The notes: generated by a model not told the origin, from the letters alone. A DNA stretch of 64,000 nucleotides from CATOSP01 sp965204715 (GCA_965204715.1 OZ242009.1:1798001-1862000); one strand, 5' to 3'. Positions 31,446 through 40,255 are shown, numbered from the stretch's first letter. Numbers and translations are program-made.

Positions 31446-31793
31446 GTCTTAAACCTCCGGGACCAAAATCTAGGATTCGCTGGGACGCTGCCCCATACCG
31501 GCATTCCGGCCGCCACATGCTTATAGGGTCCGTCCCAAAATGAAAGCTACCCCATGCATTTGTTCCTCCTCTCCTCCAGGGCAGGGGGATCTGAGCATGA
31601 GTAGTTTGCAAGGTAGTAGCCTATACTACGGCAAGCCACCCGTCAACATTTGCACACGCGTAAAAGCACACACCCAGTTGAGTGCTACGTGCTGGTTTCC
31701 ATAACGTTGCGACCGCTTTCCGTCGCGAGCACCCAGGCGCCGGCTCCACGTATTGCAACAGGCGACAGCGAGCTATACAGGGGTTACGTCCTG
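31446..31793. other. 348-bp gap between proW and proX with a mini-ORF and a repeat
   Basis: No full gene. On the minus strand a very strong ribosome site (GGAGGAGAGGAGG) precedes an ATG at 31557-31559 that opens a 12-codon frame (MHGVAFILGRTL) ending at 31521 inside a dispersed-repeat copy. proX has its own ribosome site further down. The mini-ORF may be a leader peptide or the relic of an older proX start displaced by the repeat. Confidence 0.45.
31490..31536 (-). repeat. Dispersed repeat, right module upstream of proX
   Basis: GCCCCATACCGGCATTCCGG then ATAGG and GTCCGTCCC match the nasA/nasB copies, with the GGGAGCGGCGG part replaced by CCGCCACATGCTT. Confidence 0.7.
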
Positions 31794-32876
31794 CTAATTG
31801 TCCGAGAGGATTTCCTGGCGGCGCCGGGCGGCAGCCTGGGTCAAACGGTCGATGACGATTGCAATCAGCACAATGGACATGCCGGCGATGACGCTGTTGC
31901 CCGGGTCCTGTTGCTGCAACGCCCGGAACACGTCCTCACCAAGGCCGCTGGCCCCAACCAACGAGGCGATGACGACCATCGAAAGGGCGAGCATGGTGGT
32001 CTGATTGATGCCGGCCATGATAGTTGGCATCGCCATAGGCATCTGGACCTTGGTCAGCAACTGTACCGGAGACGTGCCGAAGGAACGGGCAGCCTCCACG
32101 GTCTCGGCGGATACTTGACGGATTCCCAGGTTGGTCAGCCTGATGGCCGGGGGAACAGCATAAATGACGGTGGCGATCACCGCCGGGGTGTAGCCCAGCC
32201 CGAAGAAGAGGATTCCTGGCACAAGGTATACGTAGCTGGGCATGGTCTGCATTCCATCAAGGACCGGGCGCATGAACGCATCGAACCTGTTTGACTTGGC
32301 CCCGATGATCCCCAGGGGCAGAGCGATAAGTATGGAAACGGAGACCGAGAACAGGATGATAGCGATGGTCTCGACCGCGCTATCCCAGCGGTTCATAATT
32401 CCGATGAACACCAGGCTGACCAACGAAAACAGCGCCAACCGCCATGACCCCAAAATTAAGGACAACGCTCCTACAGCTACAAATGTTGCCGGCCAGGGTA
32501 TCCACCGGAGCCCATCTTCTATCCATACCATCGCGTAGGTAATCAGGTAATCGATGCCGTCGAACATCCCGCCCCAGTTGCGTACCAACCACGTGGTAGC
32601 GCCCTTGATCTCACTGGCAATCAGTCGGCCAATTTCGACCTGCTTTGCGCTGCCATCATCCTGCTGCAGGCTTACTTCGCTCGGGAAGTCCATATTGGGT
32701 TCCCAGGCGATTACGCATACGAGCAGCACCACGAGGGTCGCGGCCAGGGCGATTGCCCAACGGTAAATGACCGGCAAATTCCGCCGGTGGACCTGCCGTT
32801 GCTGGGGGGTAGTTTCGGTATCAGTCTGAGAGGAAGAAGTCTGTGGGTCCGGCTGATCGCTGGTTATAGCTGCCAC
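31794..32876 (-). CDS. proW: Glycine betaine/proline ABC transporter permease
   Basis: The 360-residue protein starts at GTG 32874-32876 with GGAGG 5 nt upstream; the six extra upstream codons to a TTG lack a site. After a Gln/Thr-rich cytoplasmic N-terminus come about seven membrane helices and the permease EAA loop (VSAETVEAARSFGTSPVQLL, then TKVQMPMAMPTIMAG). An early helix plus periplasmic segment (EPNMDFPSEVSLQQDDGSAK) precede the core. It forms the translocation channel with the ProV ATPase. Confidence 0.9.
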   Translation of the reverse strand: MAAITSDQPDPQTSSSQTDTETTPQQRQVHRRNLPVIYRWAIALAATLVVLLVCVIAWEPNMDFPSEVSLQQDDGSAKQVEIGRLIASEIKGATTWLVRNWGGMFDGIDYLITYAMVWIEDGLRWIPWPATFVAVGALSLILGSWRLALFSLVSLVFIGIMNRWDSAVETIAIILFSVSVSILIALPLGIIGAKSNRFDAFMRPVLDGMQTMPSYVYLVPGILFFGLGYTPAVIATVIYAVPPAIRLTNLGIRQVSAETVEAARSFGTSPVQLLTKVQMPMAMPTIMAGINQTTMLALSMVVIASLVGASGLGEDVFRALQQQDPGNSVIAGMSIVLIAIVIDRLTQAAARRRQEILSDN

Positions 32877-32969
32877 CTGTGCCTCCAGTAACAATACCGG
32901 TTGGTGGGTGTAACTGAGTGACGGAATTGACCGACTATCCGAGGTTGCCCAGTCAACCGGGATGTCTGT

Positions 32970-34289
32970 TCAGGATTTGTCGGCGGACTGGGCCGCGTTT
33001 TCGGCGGCGTTGGCTTCGTAGTCCGGGGCAACGCTTGATGCGCTGGCCAGGGCCTCAGCCACATCGGCGCGATGCACCTCTCCAACCAGCAGCCGGTCAT
33101 CGTCCACTACCGGAAGCGCGTGGTCCACGCCCATCGCCACGGGGATAATCTCGTCGAAGTTGGTGGCCGGGGTCAGGACGGGGTATTCCTGGTCCAGGCA
33201 TTCCTCGGCCTGGTCCAGCCGGGCGGCCCCGGCTTTCGATGCGCGTTCTGCGTCGGCGTGGGACAGCGCGCCGATGTACCGGCCCACTTCATCCACCACC
33301 CAGCCCAGGAATCGGTGGTTGGCTCGCCCGAAGGCGTCCAGGGCCGCGCGAGGGTTCAGGTGGGCGGGGAAGGTCACGGCAGGCGGGACCATCACCTTGC
33401 GGGCCGTCAGGATGCTCTCGATGCGCACGTCCTGGGTGAAGTCTCCCACGTAGGAGTCTTCGGGCCGCAGCACGATGTCTTCCGGGGAGCCGATCTGGGC
33501 CACCTTTCCGTCGTGCATGATGGCGATGCGGTCGCCCAGCTTCAGGGCTTCGTTCAGGTCGTGGGTGATGAACACAATCGTCTTGTGCAGCTCGTCCTGC
33601 AGCCGGACCAATTCGTCCTGCATCTGGCGGCGGATCAGCGGGTCAAGCCCGCTGAACGGTTCGTCCATGAGCAGGACGCCGGTATCGACCGCCAGGGCCC
33701 GGGCCAAGCCCACCCGCTGCTGCATACCGCCGGACAACTGGCGGGGGTAGGCGTCTTCCCAGCCGGTGAGGCCCACCAGGTCGAGGATCTCGCGGGTCCG
33801 CTGGTAGCGGGCGGCCTGGTCTACCCCCTGGACCTCCAGGCCCCAGGAAGCGTTGTCGATGACACTGCGATGGGGCATCAGGCCGTAGTGCTGGAAGACC
33901 ATCGCAATTTTGTTGCGGCGGAACTCAATGAGGTCTTTGTCGGACATCGCGGTGATGTCGTCGCCGTCGATTACGATGGACCCGGACGTGGGCTCGATGA
34001 GCCGGATGAGGCAGCGGACCATGGTGGACTTGCCGCTGCCGGAAAGGCCCATAATAACGAATGTCTCCCCCTGCTCAACGCTGAAGGAGACATCCTGGAG
34101 GCCGATTACGTTGCCGAGGTTGCTTTGGATGGTGCCCTTGTCCATCCCGGCGTACCGGGGTTCCAGCACCCGCTCCGGGTTCTTGCCGAAGACCTTCCAT
34201 ACCGAATCAACGCTGATAAACGGAGAATGGGCCCCGTTGCTTGTTCCAGTGACTGCGCCTCCGGTCGGGGCCAAGCTTTCAATAGCCAT
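32970..34289 (-). CDS. proV: Glycine betaine/proline ABC transporter ATPase with CBS domains
   Basis: The 439-residue protein starts at ATG 34287-34289 with AGGTGA before it. Walker A is GLSGSGKST, the signature LSGGMQQRVGLARA, Walker B VLLMDEPFSGLDP, and the switch His is in VFITHDLNEAL. Residues after about 310 form a pair of CBS-like repeats (VPPAVTFPAHLNPRAALDAF; YPVLTPATNFDEIIPVAMG), which in the OpuA family sense ionic strength or c-di-AMP. It is first in the proV-proW-proX operon. Confidence 0.92.
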   Translation of the reverse strand: MAIESLAPTGGAVTGTSNGAHSPFISVDSVWKVFGKNPERVLEPRYAGMDKGTIQSNLGNVIGLQDVSFSVEQGETFVIMGLSGSGKSTMVRCLIRLIEPTSGSIVIDGDDITAMSDKDLIEFRRNKIAMVFQHYGLMPHRSVIDNASWGLEVQGVDQAARYQRTREILDLVGLTGWEDAYPRQLSGGMQQRVGLARALAVDTGVLLMDEPFSGLDPLIRRQMQDELVRLQDELHKTIVFITHDLNEALKLGDRIAIMHDGKVAQIGSPEDIVLRPEDSYVGDFTQDVRIESILTARKVMVPPAVTFPAHLNPRAALDAFGRANHRFLGWVVDEVGRYIGALSHADAERASKAGAARLDQAEECLDQEYPVLTPATNFDEIIPVAMGVDHALPVVDDDRLLVGEVHRADVAEALASASSVAPDYEANAAENAAQSADKS

Positions 34290-34461
34290 AGCGTCACCTG
34301 AATGTAGGCAGCCTGTAAAGCCGCAGGGGTGGTTGTACGGTTCAGAGCGTGTGAAAACCCGCTGAAAATGGTCGATTATCGTTGCATACGGGGTAGCCAC
34401 ACGGCCCGTTTACCCTATGACGGTGCGGTAGGTTTGTCAACCCTGGCCGGAAGAAGGGACG

Positions 34462-34484
34462 GGATGGGGCAGAAAGCTCCATCC
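34462..34484 (-). terminator. Hairpin terminator of the aldo/keto reductase gene
   Basis: GGATGGGGC pairs with GCTCCATCC around AGAAA, with one G-T pair. On the minus strand it is followed by GTCCCTTCTTCC. Confidence 0.55.
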
Positions 34485-34520
34485 CCCAAGACCAGACTGG
34501 CAGTGTTCCACAGGAGCGGG

Positions 34521-35327
34521 TCAGGCCGGATACGCCGCCTCCAACCGGCGGATGTGCTCCGGGGAGAGACGCCACCCCGAGGCGGCACAGTTTTCCTCGG
34601 TGCGGGCCACGCTGTTGGTCTTCGGGATGGTGATCACCCCGTCCCGGCACGTGACCCAGTTCAGGGCCACCTGGGCCGGTGTCTTGCCGGCCTCCCGGGC
34701 CACCTGCTCCAGCTCCCGGAACCGGCGGTCGGGGCGCAGGCGCGGCTTCGCAGCCAGCGAACCGTCGGCCAGGGGCGTGTAGGCGATGATCGTGACGTCG
34801 TTCTCCTGGCAGTAGGGCAGCAACTCCGCCTCGATGTCCCGGTCCTTCAGGCTGTATAAGACCTGGTTGGACACTATCGGGTGCCGGGTCATGGCCCGCT
34901 GGGCGTCTTGCAGCTCGGCCCTGGAGAAGTTGCTGACGCCGATGTAGCGCACCACTCCCCGGTCTACCAGATCCGCCATCGCCCTCATGGTCTCGGCGAT
35001 GGGGAAGCGGCTGTTGGGCCAGTGGACCTGATAGAGGTCGATAACGTCAACGTTCAGCTTGCGCAGGCTGTCCTCGGCGGCCCGCAGCACCTGGTCATAA
35101 CGCAGGTGGCTGCCCAGGACCTTGGTGGCAAGGAACACCTGCTCCCGCACCGGGGCGACGGCCCGCCCGACCTCAACCTCGTTGCGGTACATCTCGGCAG
35201 TGTCAACGAGAGTCGCGCCCAGGGCAATGCCGCGGCGCAGCGGCCCCGGCCCGCCCCGGTATTTCCAGGTGCCCAGGCCGATTTCGGGGACCATGACGCC
35301 GGTAGCGCCCAGGGGTTTGAGGTTCAT
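34521..35327 (-). CDS. Aldo/keto reductase
   Basis: The 268-residue protein starts at ATG 35325-35327 (AGGAC before it). The AKR catalytic tetrad is visible: Asp and Tyr in ATLVDTAEMYRNE, Lys in EQVFLATKVLGSH, and His in VIDLYQVHWPNS. The second half carries the usual VRYIGVSNFSRAELQDAQ and the cofactor block TIPKTNSVARTEENCAAS. It reduces aldehydes or ketones with NADPH; substrate unknown. It forms a single-gene unit. Confidence 0.9.
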   Translation of the reverse strand: MNLKPLGATGVMVPEIGLGTWKYRGGPGPLRRGIALGATLVDTAEMYRNEVEVGRAVAPVREQVFLATKVLGSHLRYDQVLRAAEDSLRKLNVDVIDLYQVHWPNSRFPIAETMRAMADLVDRGVVRYIGVSNFSRAELQDAQRAMTRHPIVSNQVLYSLKDRDIEAELLPYCQENDVTIIAYTPLADGSLAAKPRLRPDRRFRELEQVAREAGKTPAQVALNWVTCRDGVITIPKTNSVARTEENCAASGWRLSPEHIRRLEAAYPA

Positions 35328-35471
35328 TTGCCAAGTCCTTTCTTCAAATGCGGCCAGCGGTTCCGACAAGCTGTGGCAAGACGATGGGCAATTATAGTGT
35401 CATATGGCACTCGCGCGGTGGCGGGCCGAAGGTTATGATGTTGGGGTGGTTGGCGGTATGTGTTGAGACCA

Positions 35472-35500
35472 TTGTGAAATATCCTAAATCGGGATAACAT
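35472..35500 (+). promoter_or_regulatory. Promoter with embedded operator for the methyltransferase gene
   Basis: A -35-like TTGTGA (35472-35477), exact 17-bp spacer and -10-like TAACAT (35495-35500) place the transcription start at about the ATG at 35506. The spacer is almost filled by the inverted repeat TATCC-TAAATCG-GGATAA (35480-35497), which recurs with 16 of 18 matches at 38119-38136 before the endonuclease-like gene. Repressor binding here would block RNA polymerase. Confidence 0.65.
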
Positions 35501-35505
35501 GTTTG

Positions 35506-36264
35506 ATGAAACTTCCAGGTGAGCAGTTGCAGTTGGTCCCTCCCCAATTTCACCCAACGACCAAGCGAAAACAAGGTGGAGACCCCTCCACCAACGTTGT
35601 AATGTCGGCGTTCGTAGGGGGCAATGCTGACATTTTCCCGCAAATCCTGTCTCTGCACATTCCAGAAGGCGCAAGAATCGCTGACGTAACTTATGGGAGC
35701 GGGGTCTTTTGGAAAAAAGTGGACACCTCCAAATATGAACTGGTGGCGTCTGATATTGCTACGGGGATTGATTGCCGCGCACTCCCATACAGGGATGGGA
35801 CTTTTGATGCCATCATTCTGGACCCGCCATACATGGAAGGACTGTTAAGGACTCAGCGTCGGCATAAGGCAGGGAGTGGTTCTTACACCGCTTTCAGGGA
35901 ATACTATTCCAATGGAGACGAGGAGAGTACCGGGCCCAAGTGGCACGGTGCAGTGACGGACCTGTATTTCCGTGCCGGTGGGGAGGCGTTGCGTGTCCTG
36001 AAGGACAGCGGTGTTGCAATCGTCAAGTGCCAGGATGAAGTTTCGGCGAACCGGCAATGGCTGACCCATGTGGAGATTATCGCCCACTACGAATCTCTCG
36101 GTTTCTACACTAAGGACCTGTTTGTCGTGGTGCGTCCGAACAAAGCCGGGGTAAGCCGCCTCAAGAGACAGGTCCATGCGAGGAAGAACCACAGCTACTT
36201 TCTGGTGTTTGTTAAACCGCCGAAGGGTAAGTCTCGGCTTTCAATTCGCTCCAAATCCAAGTAG
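35506..36264 (+). CDS. DNA methyltransferase-like protein with DPPY motif
   Basis: The 252-residue protein has a SAM-binding motif ARIADVTYGSGVFWKKV near residue 57 and the catalytic DAIILDPPYMEG (motif IV) near residue 105, the order of beta/gamma-class amino-methyltransferases acting on adenine N6 or cytosine N4. A late motif (GVAIVKCQDEV) and a basic tail complete it. No target-recognition domain is evident by eye. A convergent HTH-nuclease gene and a shared operator suggest a restriction-modification pair. The TAG stop abuts the IS982 target duplication. Confidence 0.8.
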   Translation: MKLPGEQLQLVPPQFHPTTKRKQGGDPSTNVVMSAFVGGNADIFPQILSLHIPEGARIADVTYGSGVFWKKVDTSKYELVASDIATGIDCRALPYRDGTFDAIILDPPYMEGLLRTQRRHKAGSGSYTAFREYYSNGDEESTGPKWHGAVTDLYFRAGGEALRVLKDSGVAIVKCQDEVSANRQWLTHVEIIAHYESLGFYTKDLFVVVRPNKAGVSRLKRQVHARKNHSYFLVFVKPPKGKSRLSIRSKSK

Positions 36265-36267
36265 CTA

Positions 36268-37260
36268 ACCTGGTGTGCAAGTTGTAAGAGGGGTTGAAAA
36301 TCCAGGTCCAACCACTTCTACTGGAGACAGCTAACTCCCAGAAGAGGTGCTTGATGGACCTGGACACCCACATAATAACAGCCTTTTGCCGCATAGATGA
36401 TGTGTTGAAACGCCTTTTTCAAGAACAACGGCTCCGTCAGAGCGGACCCGAACCCCTGTTGTCTGACGCCGAAGTGTTGACGATGGAGGCCGTGGGAGAC
36501 TTCCTGGGTCTGAGCCAGGACATCACTCTCTACCGCTACTTCCGCCAGCACTACCGCCACTTCTTTCCGGGAATGGCGCGTGTGTGCCGCACCACCTTCG
36601 TGCGCCAGGCGGCCAACCTCTGGCGGGTCAAGGAGCAGGTCTGGCGAATGCTCCTGAGCTCCATCCGTCATGACCCGGGCTTCGCCATCGTGGATAGCTT
36701 CCCCCTGCCGGTCTGCCGGTTCGCCCGGGCCTACCGCTGCCGGCGGTTCCGGGGGGAGGCCGCTTTCGGGTGGGATGACGTGGCACGGCAAACTTTCTAT
36801 GGCTTCAGGGTGCATCTGCGCCTTTGCTGGCCCGGACTGATCACCGGGTTCAGCATCACCCCAGCCAACGTGCATGACCTGGCGGTGGTCCCGGAACTGA
36901 CTGAAGGCACGCGAGGCGTGCTGCTGGGCGACCGCAACTACTGGTCTCCCTTCCTGACGGAGGAGTTGAGCGGCCAGGATTTGACCTTGCTGGCCCCTTT
37001 CAAGTCGAAGAAAAAGGACCCCTGGCCCCGGCGGAGCTACCAAATCAGCCGGCCGCGTTACCGCATCGAAACCGTATTCAGTCAACTGGTGGAACGCTTT
37101 CAGGCCAGGCGGGTCCAGGTAAAGGACACCTGGCATCTGCACGCCCGGTTGCTGCGCAAGGCGCTCAGTCATACCTTGGCCTTCGCCCTAAATCAGGAGC
37201 AGGGTAATCCACCCCTGCAATTCTCCAAACTGCTCGCCTGGTAAAACTTGCACACCAGGT
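36268..37260 (+). mobile_element. IS982-family insertion sequence, complete
   Basis: The 993-bp element is bounded by 16-bp perfect inverted repeats (ACCTGGTGTGCAAGTT and its inverse) and flanked by the 6-bp target duplication TAGCTA (36262-36267 and 37261-37266). Each TAGCTA contains the stop codon of one neighbouring convergent gene, so neither gene was broken. Confidence 0.88.
36354..37244 (+). CDS. IS982-family transposase
   Basis: The 296-residue protein starts at ATG 36354 (MDLDTHIITAFCRIDDVLKR), typical of IS982. DDE residues are visible: GFAIVDSFPLPVC (first Asp), VLLGDRNYWSPF (second Asp), and RPRYRIETVFSQLVERF (Glu). The reading frame is intact, so the element is probably still active. 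Twenty codons upstream in frame belong to the inverted-repeat region. Confidence 0.92.
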   Translation: MDLDTHIITAFCRIDDVLKRLFQEQRLRQSGPEPLLSDAEVLTMEAVGDFLGLSQDITLYRYFRQHYRHFFPGMARVCRTTFVRQAANLWRVKEQVWRMLLSSIRHDPGFAIVDSFPLPVCRFARAYRCRRFRGEAAFGWDDVARQTFYGFRVHLRLCWPGLITGFSITPANVHDLAVVPELTEGTRGVLLGDRNYWSPFLTEELSGQDLTLLAPFKSKKKDPWPRRSYQISRPRYRIETVFSQLVERFQARRVQVKDTWHLHARLLRKALSHTLAFALNQEQGNPPLQFSKLLAW

Positions 37261-37263
37261 TAG

Positions 37264-38091
37264 CTAGGGTGTGCCTGTCGCAAGCCGTTCCAACAGTGGA
37301 ATCGGGTCTTCATGGAAGGGGGGCTGCAAAGGCCAGTTAACTGTAATCAACGTCGGCAATAGGTGCTGGCGTTGATATTCTGTATATCTCCTGTAGACAT
37401 TCGCCGGCAGTTCCGAATTCAGCGCAAAGGCGAACCTCCAATGACCACCATATACAAAGCAATTGACTGCCAGAATATCAAACTGGTCCCTCAGCAAACA
37501 GGTTGTTGCCAGTGTGCTCCCATCAGGAAAAGTGACTTCCCGACGGTCACTGGCGTCAACCTGGGCTTTGCCAGTCCACTGATCATTTCCCAAGTTTCTA
37601 ACCGAATTGGTCTGGATGATCTTCACTTCAACGATGAAGGAGTGACCCTTGTACGTAATTCTACGGTCTCCCCTTCGGGTCCGGTCATGGTCGTCGTCTT
37701 TAGCGATCTCTGTGACATCTGGGAGGCCAAGCAACATGTCCTGTAGTTTCTTCTCGGCTACATAGCCGATCAGGATACCCCGCAAGCTGGGGTTGCCGGC
37801 AACAATGTCCGTAAGGCCGGACTCAGTAATCTCCCAGCGTTTCAGGATAGACTCGGGTTCGGTGCTCTCGTTATTGACCCTGTTGAGAATTGTCCCCGGC
37901 GCAATGGAAAGGGCTTGGCAGACTTCCAAAAATTCAACTACGTCGAGACGCCTTTCCCCAGTCTCGTACTTGGAAACGAAAGACTGGGGCCTCCCCAAGA
38001 GTTCCGCGACCCGCGACTGAGTAAGACCGCGAGTCCTCCTCGCCTCAATCAGCGCTTCCCGGAGAGAATCGCGCCTCTCTCGCCGTTGCAT
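37264..38091 (-). CDS. HTH domain fused to a PD-(D/E)xK-type nuclease-like domain
   Basis: Residues 11-62 of this 275-residue protein are an XRE HTH (ALIEARRTRGLTQSRVAELL, GRPQSFVSKYETGERRLDVV). A linker leads to a second domain whose GDRRITYKGHSFIVEVKIIQ (Asp142, Glu155-Val-Lys157) fits the D-x12-ExK core of restriction-type nucleases, with an upstream acidic patch (KDDDHD) and later strands (FDILAVNCFVYGGHWRFAF). I read it as a self-regulating restriction endonuclease partnered with the methyltransferase at 35506. The last codon, TAG, is part of the IS982 target duplication. Confidence 0.7.
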   Translation of the reverse strand: MQRRERRDSLREALIEARRTRGLTQSRVAELLGRPQSFVSKYETGERRLDVVEFLEVCQALSIAPGTILNRVNNESTEPESILKRWEITESGLTDIVAGNPSLRGILIGYVAEKKLQDMLLGLPDVTEIAKDDDHDRTRRGDRRITYKGHSFIVEVKIIQTNSVRNLGNDQWTGKAQVDASDRREVTFPDGSTLATTCLLRDQFDILAVNCFVYGGHWRFAFALNSELPANVYRRYTEYQRQHLLPTLITVNWPLQPPFHEDPIPLLERLATGTP

Positions 38092-38118
38092 GGCCGCATT
38101 GTCTATCCGGCGCCTGGT

Positions 38119-38136
38119 TATCCCAAATCAGGATAA
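38119..38136 (-). promoter_or_regulatory. Operator for the HTH-nuclease gene
   Basis: Inverted repeat TATCC-CAAATCA-GGATAA, 28 bp before the start codon of the HTH-nuclease gene. It matches the operator at 35480-35497 in 16 of 18 positions, the two differences falling in the spacer. It is likely bound by the HTH domain encoded next to it. Confidence 0.65.
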
Positions 38137-38293
38137 TTGTGGCTTCAAGCGATTCAACAATGGCCGTGGCTTACATACCGGGTCAACTGGAACGATTGTT
38201 TCAGCTCTGGTCTGCGTAAGACATCGTGGCCGGGTCGCTGAATTGTTAAAAGGGCATGGGCATCCGTGCTCTGACGGGAACGTGCTGGCCGGG

Positions 38294-38992
38294 CTAAGAA
38301 TCTTGCAGCCGTCTCAGTTGGGCTTCCAGTTCCTGGACACGGGCTTCGGCGGCGATGCGGTCTTCGGCTTCCTGGTCGTGAGTGCGGAGGTAGCGCCGGG
38401 CCGCCGGGTCGTACCAGCGGAGATGCCCGTATTCCCAGCACAGGTACAGGCCCAGGACCTCGCTATAACCCCAATAGCGGGCGTGGTTAACTTCCTCCAC
38501 GGCGATGGGGATATAAACTCCGTCAACCAGGCGGTCTCCGGCCAGCCCTTCCGGGTAATACCGGCCGCCGCTGGGGTCGAATCGCCAGTATTCGGGCACG
38601 CCGTAATTGGCGTAGCCTTCCCGCTTGGATGTATAGTCGTTGCGCCCGGTGGTCTTGGAGGCGACTTCCAGCACGAAGTCCGGGGGCTTGCCCCGTTCCT
38701 CGATGGAGTAGCCCTCCTGCGCGATGACGCCGCCGCGGTCTATATTGAAGGCGATGAGCAGGTCGGGTTTCAGCAACCCCGCGCCCTGGTTGTGTCGCCA
38801 GCCCAACGGAATTTCGCCCAAGACTATGGTGGTGTCCGGTGAACCCAGGTGCCGGCGCAGGGCCGGTGGGTGGCCAGGGTCGTACAGGTGGATGGGATTC
38901 TGCATATCGTCCCTGGGAGGCAATTCCGGGAAAGTATTGTCCGAAGGGTCACCGGGAGGCAGAGGACGGTATTTTTCGCCCGTGGTGGTCAT
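38294..38992 (-). CDS. Uma2-family (DUF820) putative endonuclease, copy 2
   Basis: The 232-residue protein starts at ATG 38990-38992. It carries the same core as the copy at 25803: KPDLLIAFNIDRGGVIAQEG, PPDFVLEVASKTTGRNDYTS, KREGYANYGVPEYWRFDPSG, and a C-terminal region of helical repeats ending in a coiled coil. The N-terminus is Pro-rich. The two copies differ enough to be old paralogues rather than a recent duplication. Confidence 0.85.
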   Translation of the reverse strand: MTTTGEKYRPLPPGDPSDNTFPELPPRDDMQNPIHLYDPGHPPALRRHLGSPDTTIVLGEIPLGWRHNQGAGLLKPDLLIAFNIDRGGVIAQEGYSIEERGKPPDFVLEVASKTTGRNDYTSKREGYANYGVPEYWRFDPSGGRYYPEGLAGDRLVDGVYIPIAVEEVNHARYWGYSEVLGLYLCWEYGHLRWYDPAARRYLRTHDQEAEDRIAAEARVQELEAQLRRLQDS

Positions 38993-39050
38993 GGCGGGCC
39001 TCGCGTGCTGAGATAGGCTTGTCGGCATTATAAAGCACATCGCCCTGCCG

Positions 39051-40046
39051 TTACTCCGTCAAGACCAACCTAGCATCAGACAAACTCACCAGGTCGCCGC
39101 GCTGGTTAATGCCCCGGACGCGGCACTCCACGATCTTGCGGCTTTCCTCGACCTTCTTCGCGGTTACCTCCGGCTCAAAGGTGACAGTATCCCCGGCGCG
39201 GAAGGGTTCGATGGCCCGCATCAGCAGGGTGCCCCCGTTGTAGAAGGCAGACAGGGGGAAGGACTGCTCCAAAGTTTGGTCCACGTAGGACATGGTGGCC
39301 GGGCCGCTGTTGACAGTTCCACCGAAAAGTCCCTGCCGGGCGAACTCCGGGTCGGTGTGGATGTTGCTTTCGCTGGGCGGGCCGAACATGCGGAAGTCGT
39401 TCTTGCGGTTGATGATCTCCTGGCTCTCGGTGATGGACAGGGTGGTGAGCTTGTCCCCCACTTCCAGGTCGTCGAAGGACGGGTAGACAGGATTGACCTG
39501 TGCCGGGGTCGGGCGGGCCTGCTCCGGCGGTGGGGCCGTGGCAACGCTGCGGTCCTGGGGCGCTTCTCGCTGACCCTGGGCGTAGTCGAAGATGCAGGTG
39601 TAATCGTAGCGCGCCACAGTCCGGCCGTGTTGGTTGGCCGCTTCCACCCGGAAGGTCACGAACCTGCTGCCCCGGCGCTCGTACTTTTCCAGGACGCGGC
39701 GGGTGCCGGTGAGGGTGTCCCCGGCCTGGACCGGCTCCCACCACTGGGCCTCGCACTTGGCGAATGGGGTCTGGCGGCGGTCGGTCGTTGACCTTTCCAG
39801 GGCGGTGAAGCCGTTGGCGTCGGCGATTTCCTCCCGCATCAGGGGCGCGTAGGTCAGCACCATCGTAGGCATGGGGCGGCTCGAGGCCGGGTTGGCATGT
39901 GGCAGTTGGTAGCGGGGGTCGAGGTTCAGCGACACCTCGGCATACCGGGCTATGTCCTCGGGGGTCAGGGTTACGACGCTGGGCCGGCCTTCCTGCCCTG
40001 CCTCAACGACATCGTATACCCACAGCTTTTCCTTTTCTTGTACCAT
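39051..40046 (-). CDS. Double hot-dog MaoC-like dehydratase family protein
   Basis: The 331-residue protein starts at ATG with AGGTGG 7 nt before. The N-terminal half resembles FAS1-like hot-dog dehydratases (VVTLTPEDIARYAEVSLNLD), the C-terminal half MaoC (FDDLEVGDKLTTLSITESQE; GLFGGTVNSGPATMSYVDQT). The MaoC hydratase Asp/His pair is partly visible as PPSESNIHTDPEFARQ. It probably hydrates an enoyl-CoA or acts on a related acyl thioester; substrate unknown. Confidence 0.8.
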   Translation of the reverse strand: MVQEKEKLWVYDVVEAGQEGRPSVVTLTPEDIARYAEVSLNLDPRYQLPHANPASSRPMPTMVLTYAPLMREEIADANGFTALERSTTDRRQTPFAKCEAQWWEPVQAGDTLTGTRRVLEKYERRGSRFVTFRVEAANQHGRTVARYDYTCIFDYAQGQREAPQDRSVATAPPPEQARPTPAQVNPVYPSFDDLEVGDKLTTLSITESQEIINRKNDFRMFGPPSESNIHTDPEFARQGLFGGTVNSGPATMSYVDQTLEQSFPLSAFYNGGTLLMRAIEPFRAGDTVTFEPEVTAKKVEESRKIVECRVRGINQRGDLVSLSDARLVLTE

Positions 40047-40078
40047 CTCAAGTCCACCTTTCGGGATTGGATATCCGG

Positions 40079-40107
40079 CCCAAACCCCAGGTCTGGAGTT
40101 TTGCCGG
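40079..40107 (+). repeat. Dispersed repeat, left module (intergenic)
   Basis: CCCAAACCCCAGGTCTGGAG followed by TTTTGCCGG, in the divergent region before the MaoC-like and dehydrogenase genes. The copy at 60133 is nearly the same. Confidence 0.75.
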
Positions 40108-40255
40108 TGCTGGTCTTGCCTATGTTACTTCAAGATACGGCTGCGCTCAAAACCGGGAGCGCATCGGACACAGTCCCGCCGCTTGCGGCAGGGGTGCGGC
40201 TACTCGATAATGGCGGTCAATCTGGTCCCTGAATGGGGAACCTGCGGAGGATGAA

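Noticed and set aside
33072..34301. 409-codon plus-strand frame opposite proV
   Set aside because: proV has all ABC motifs; the opposite frame has none and reflects high G+C at third positions.
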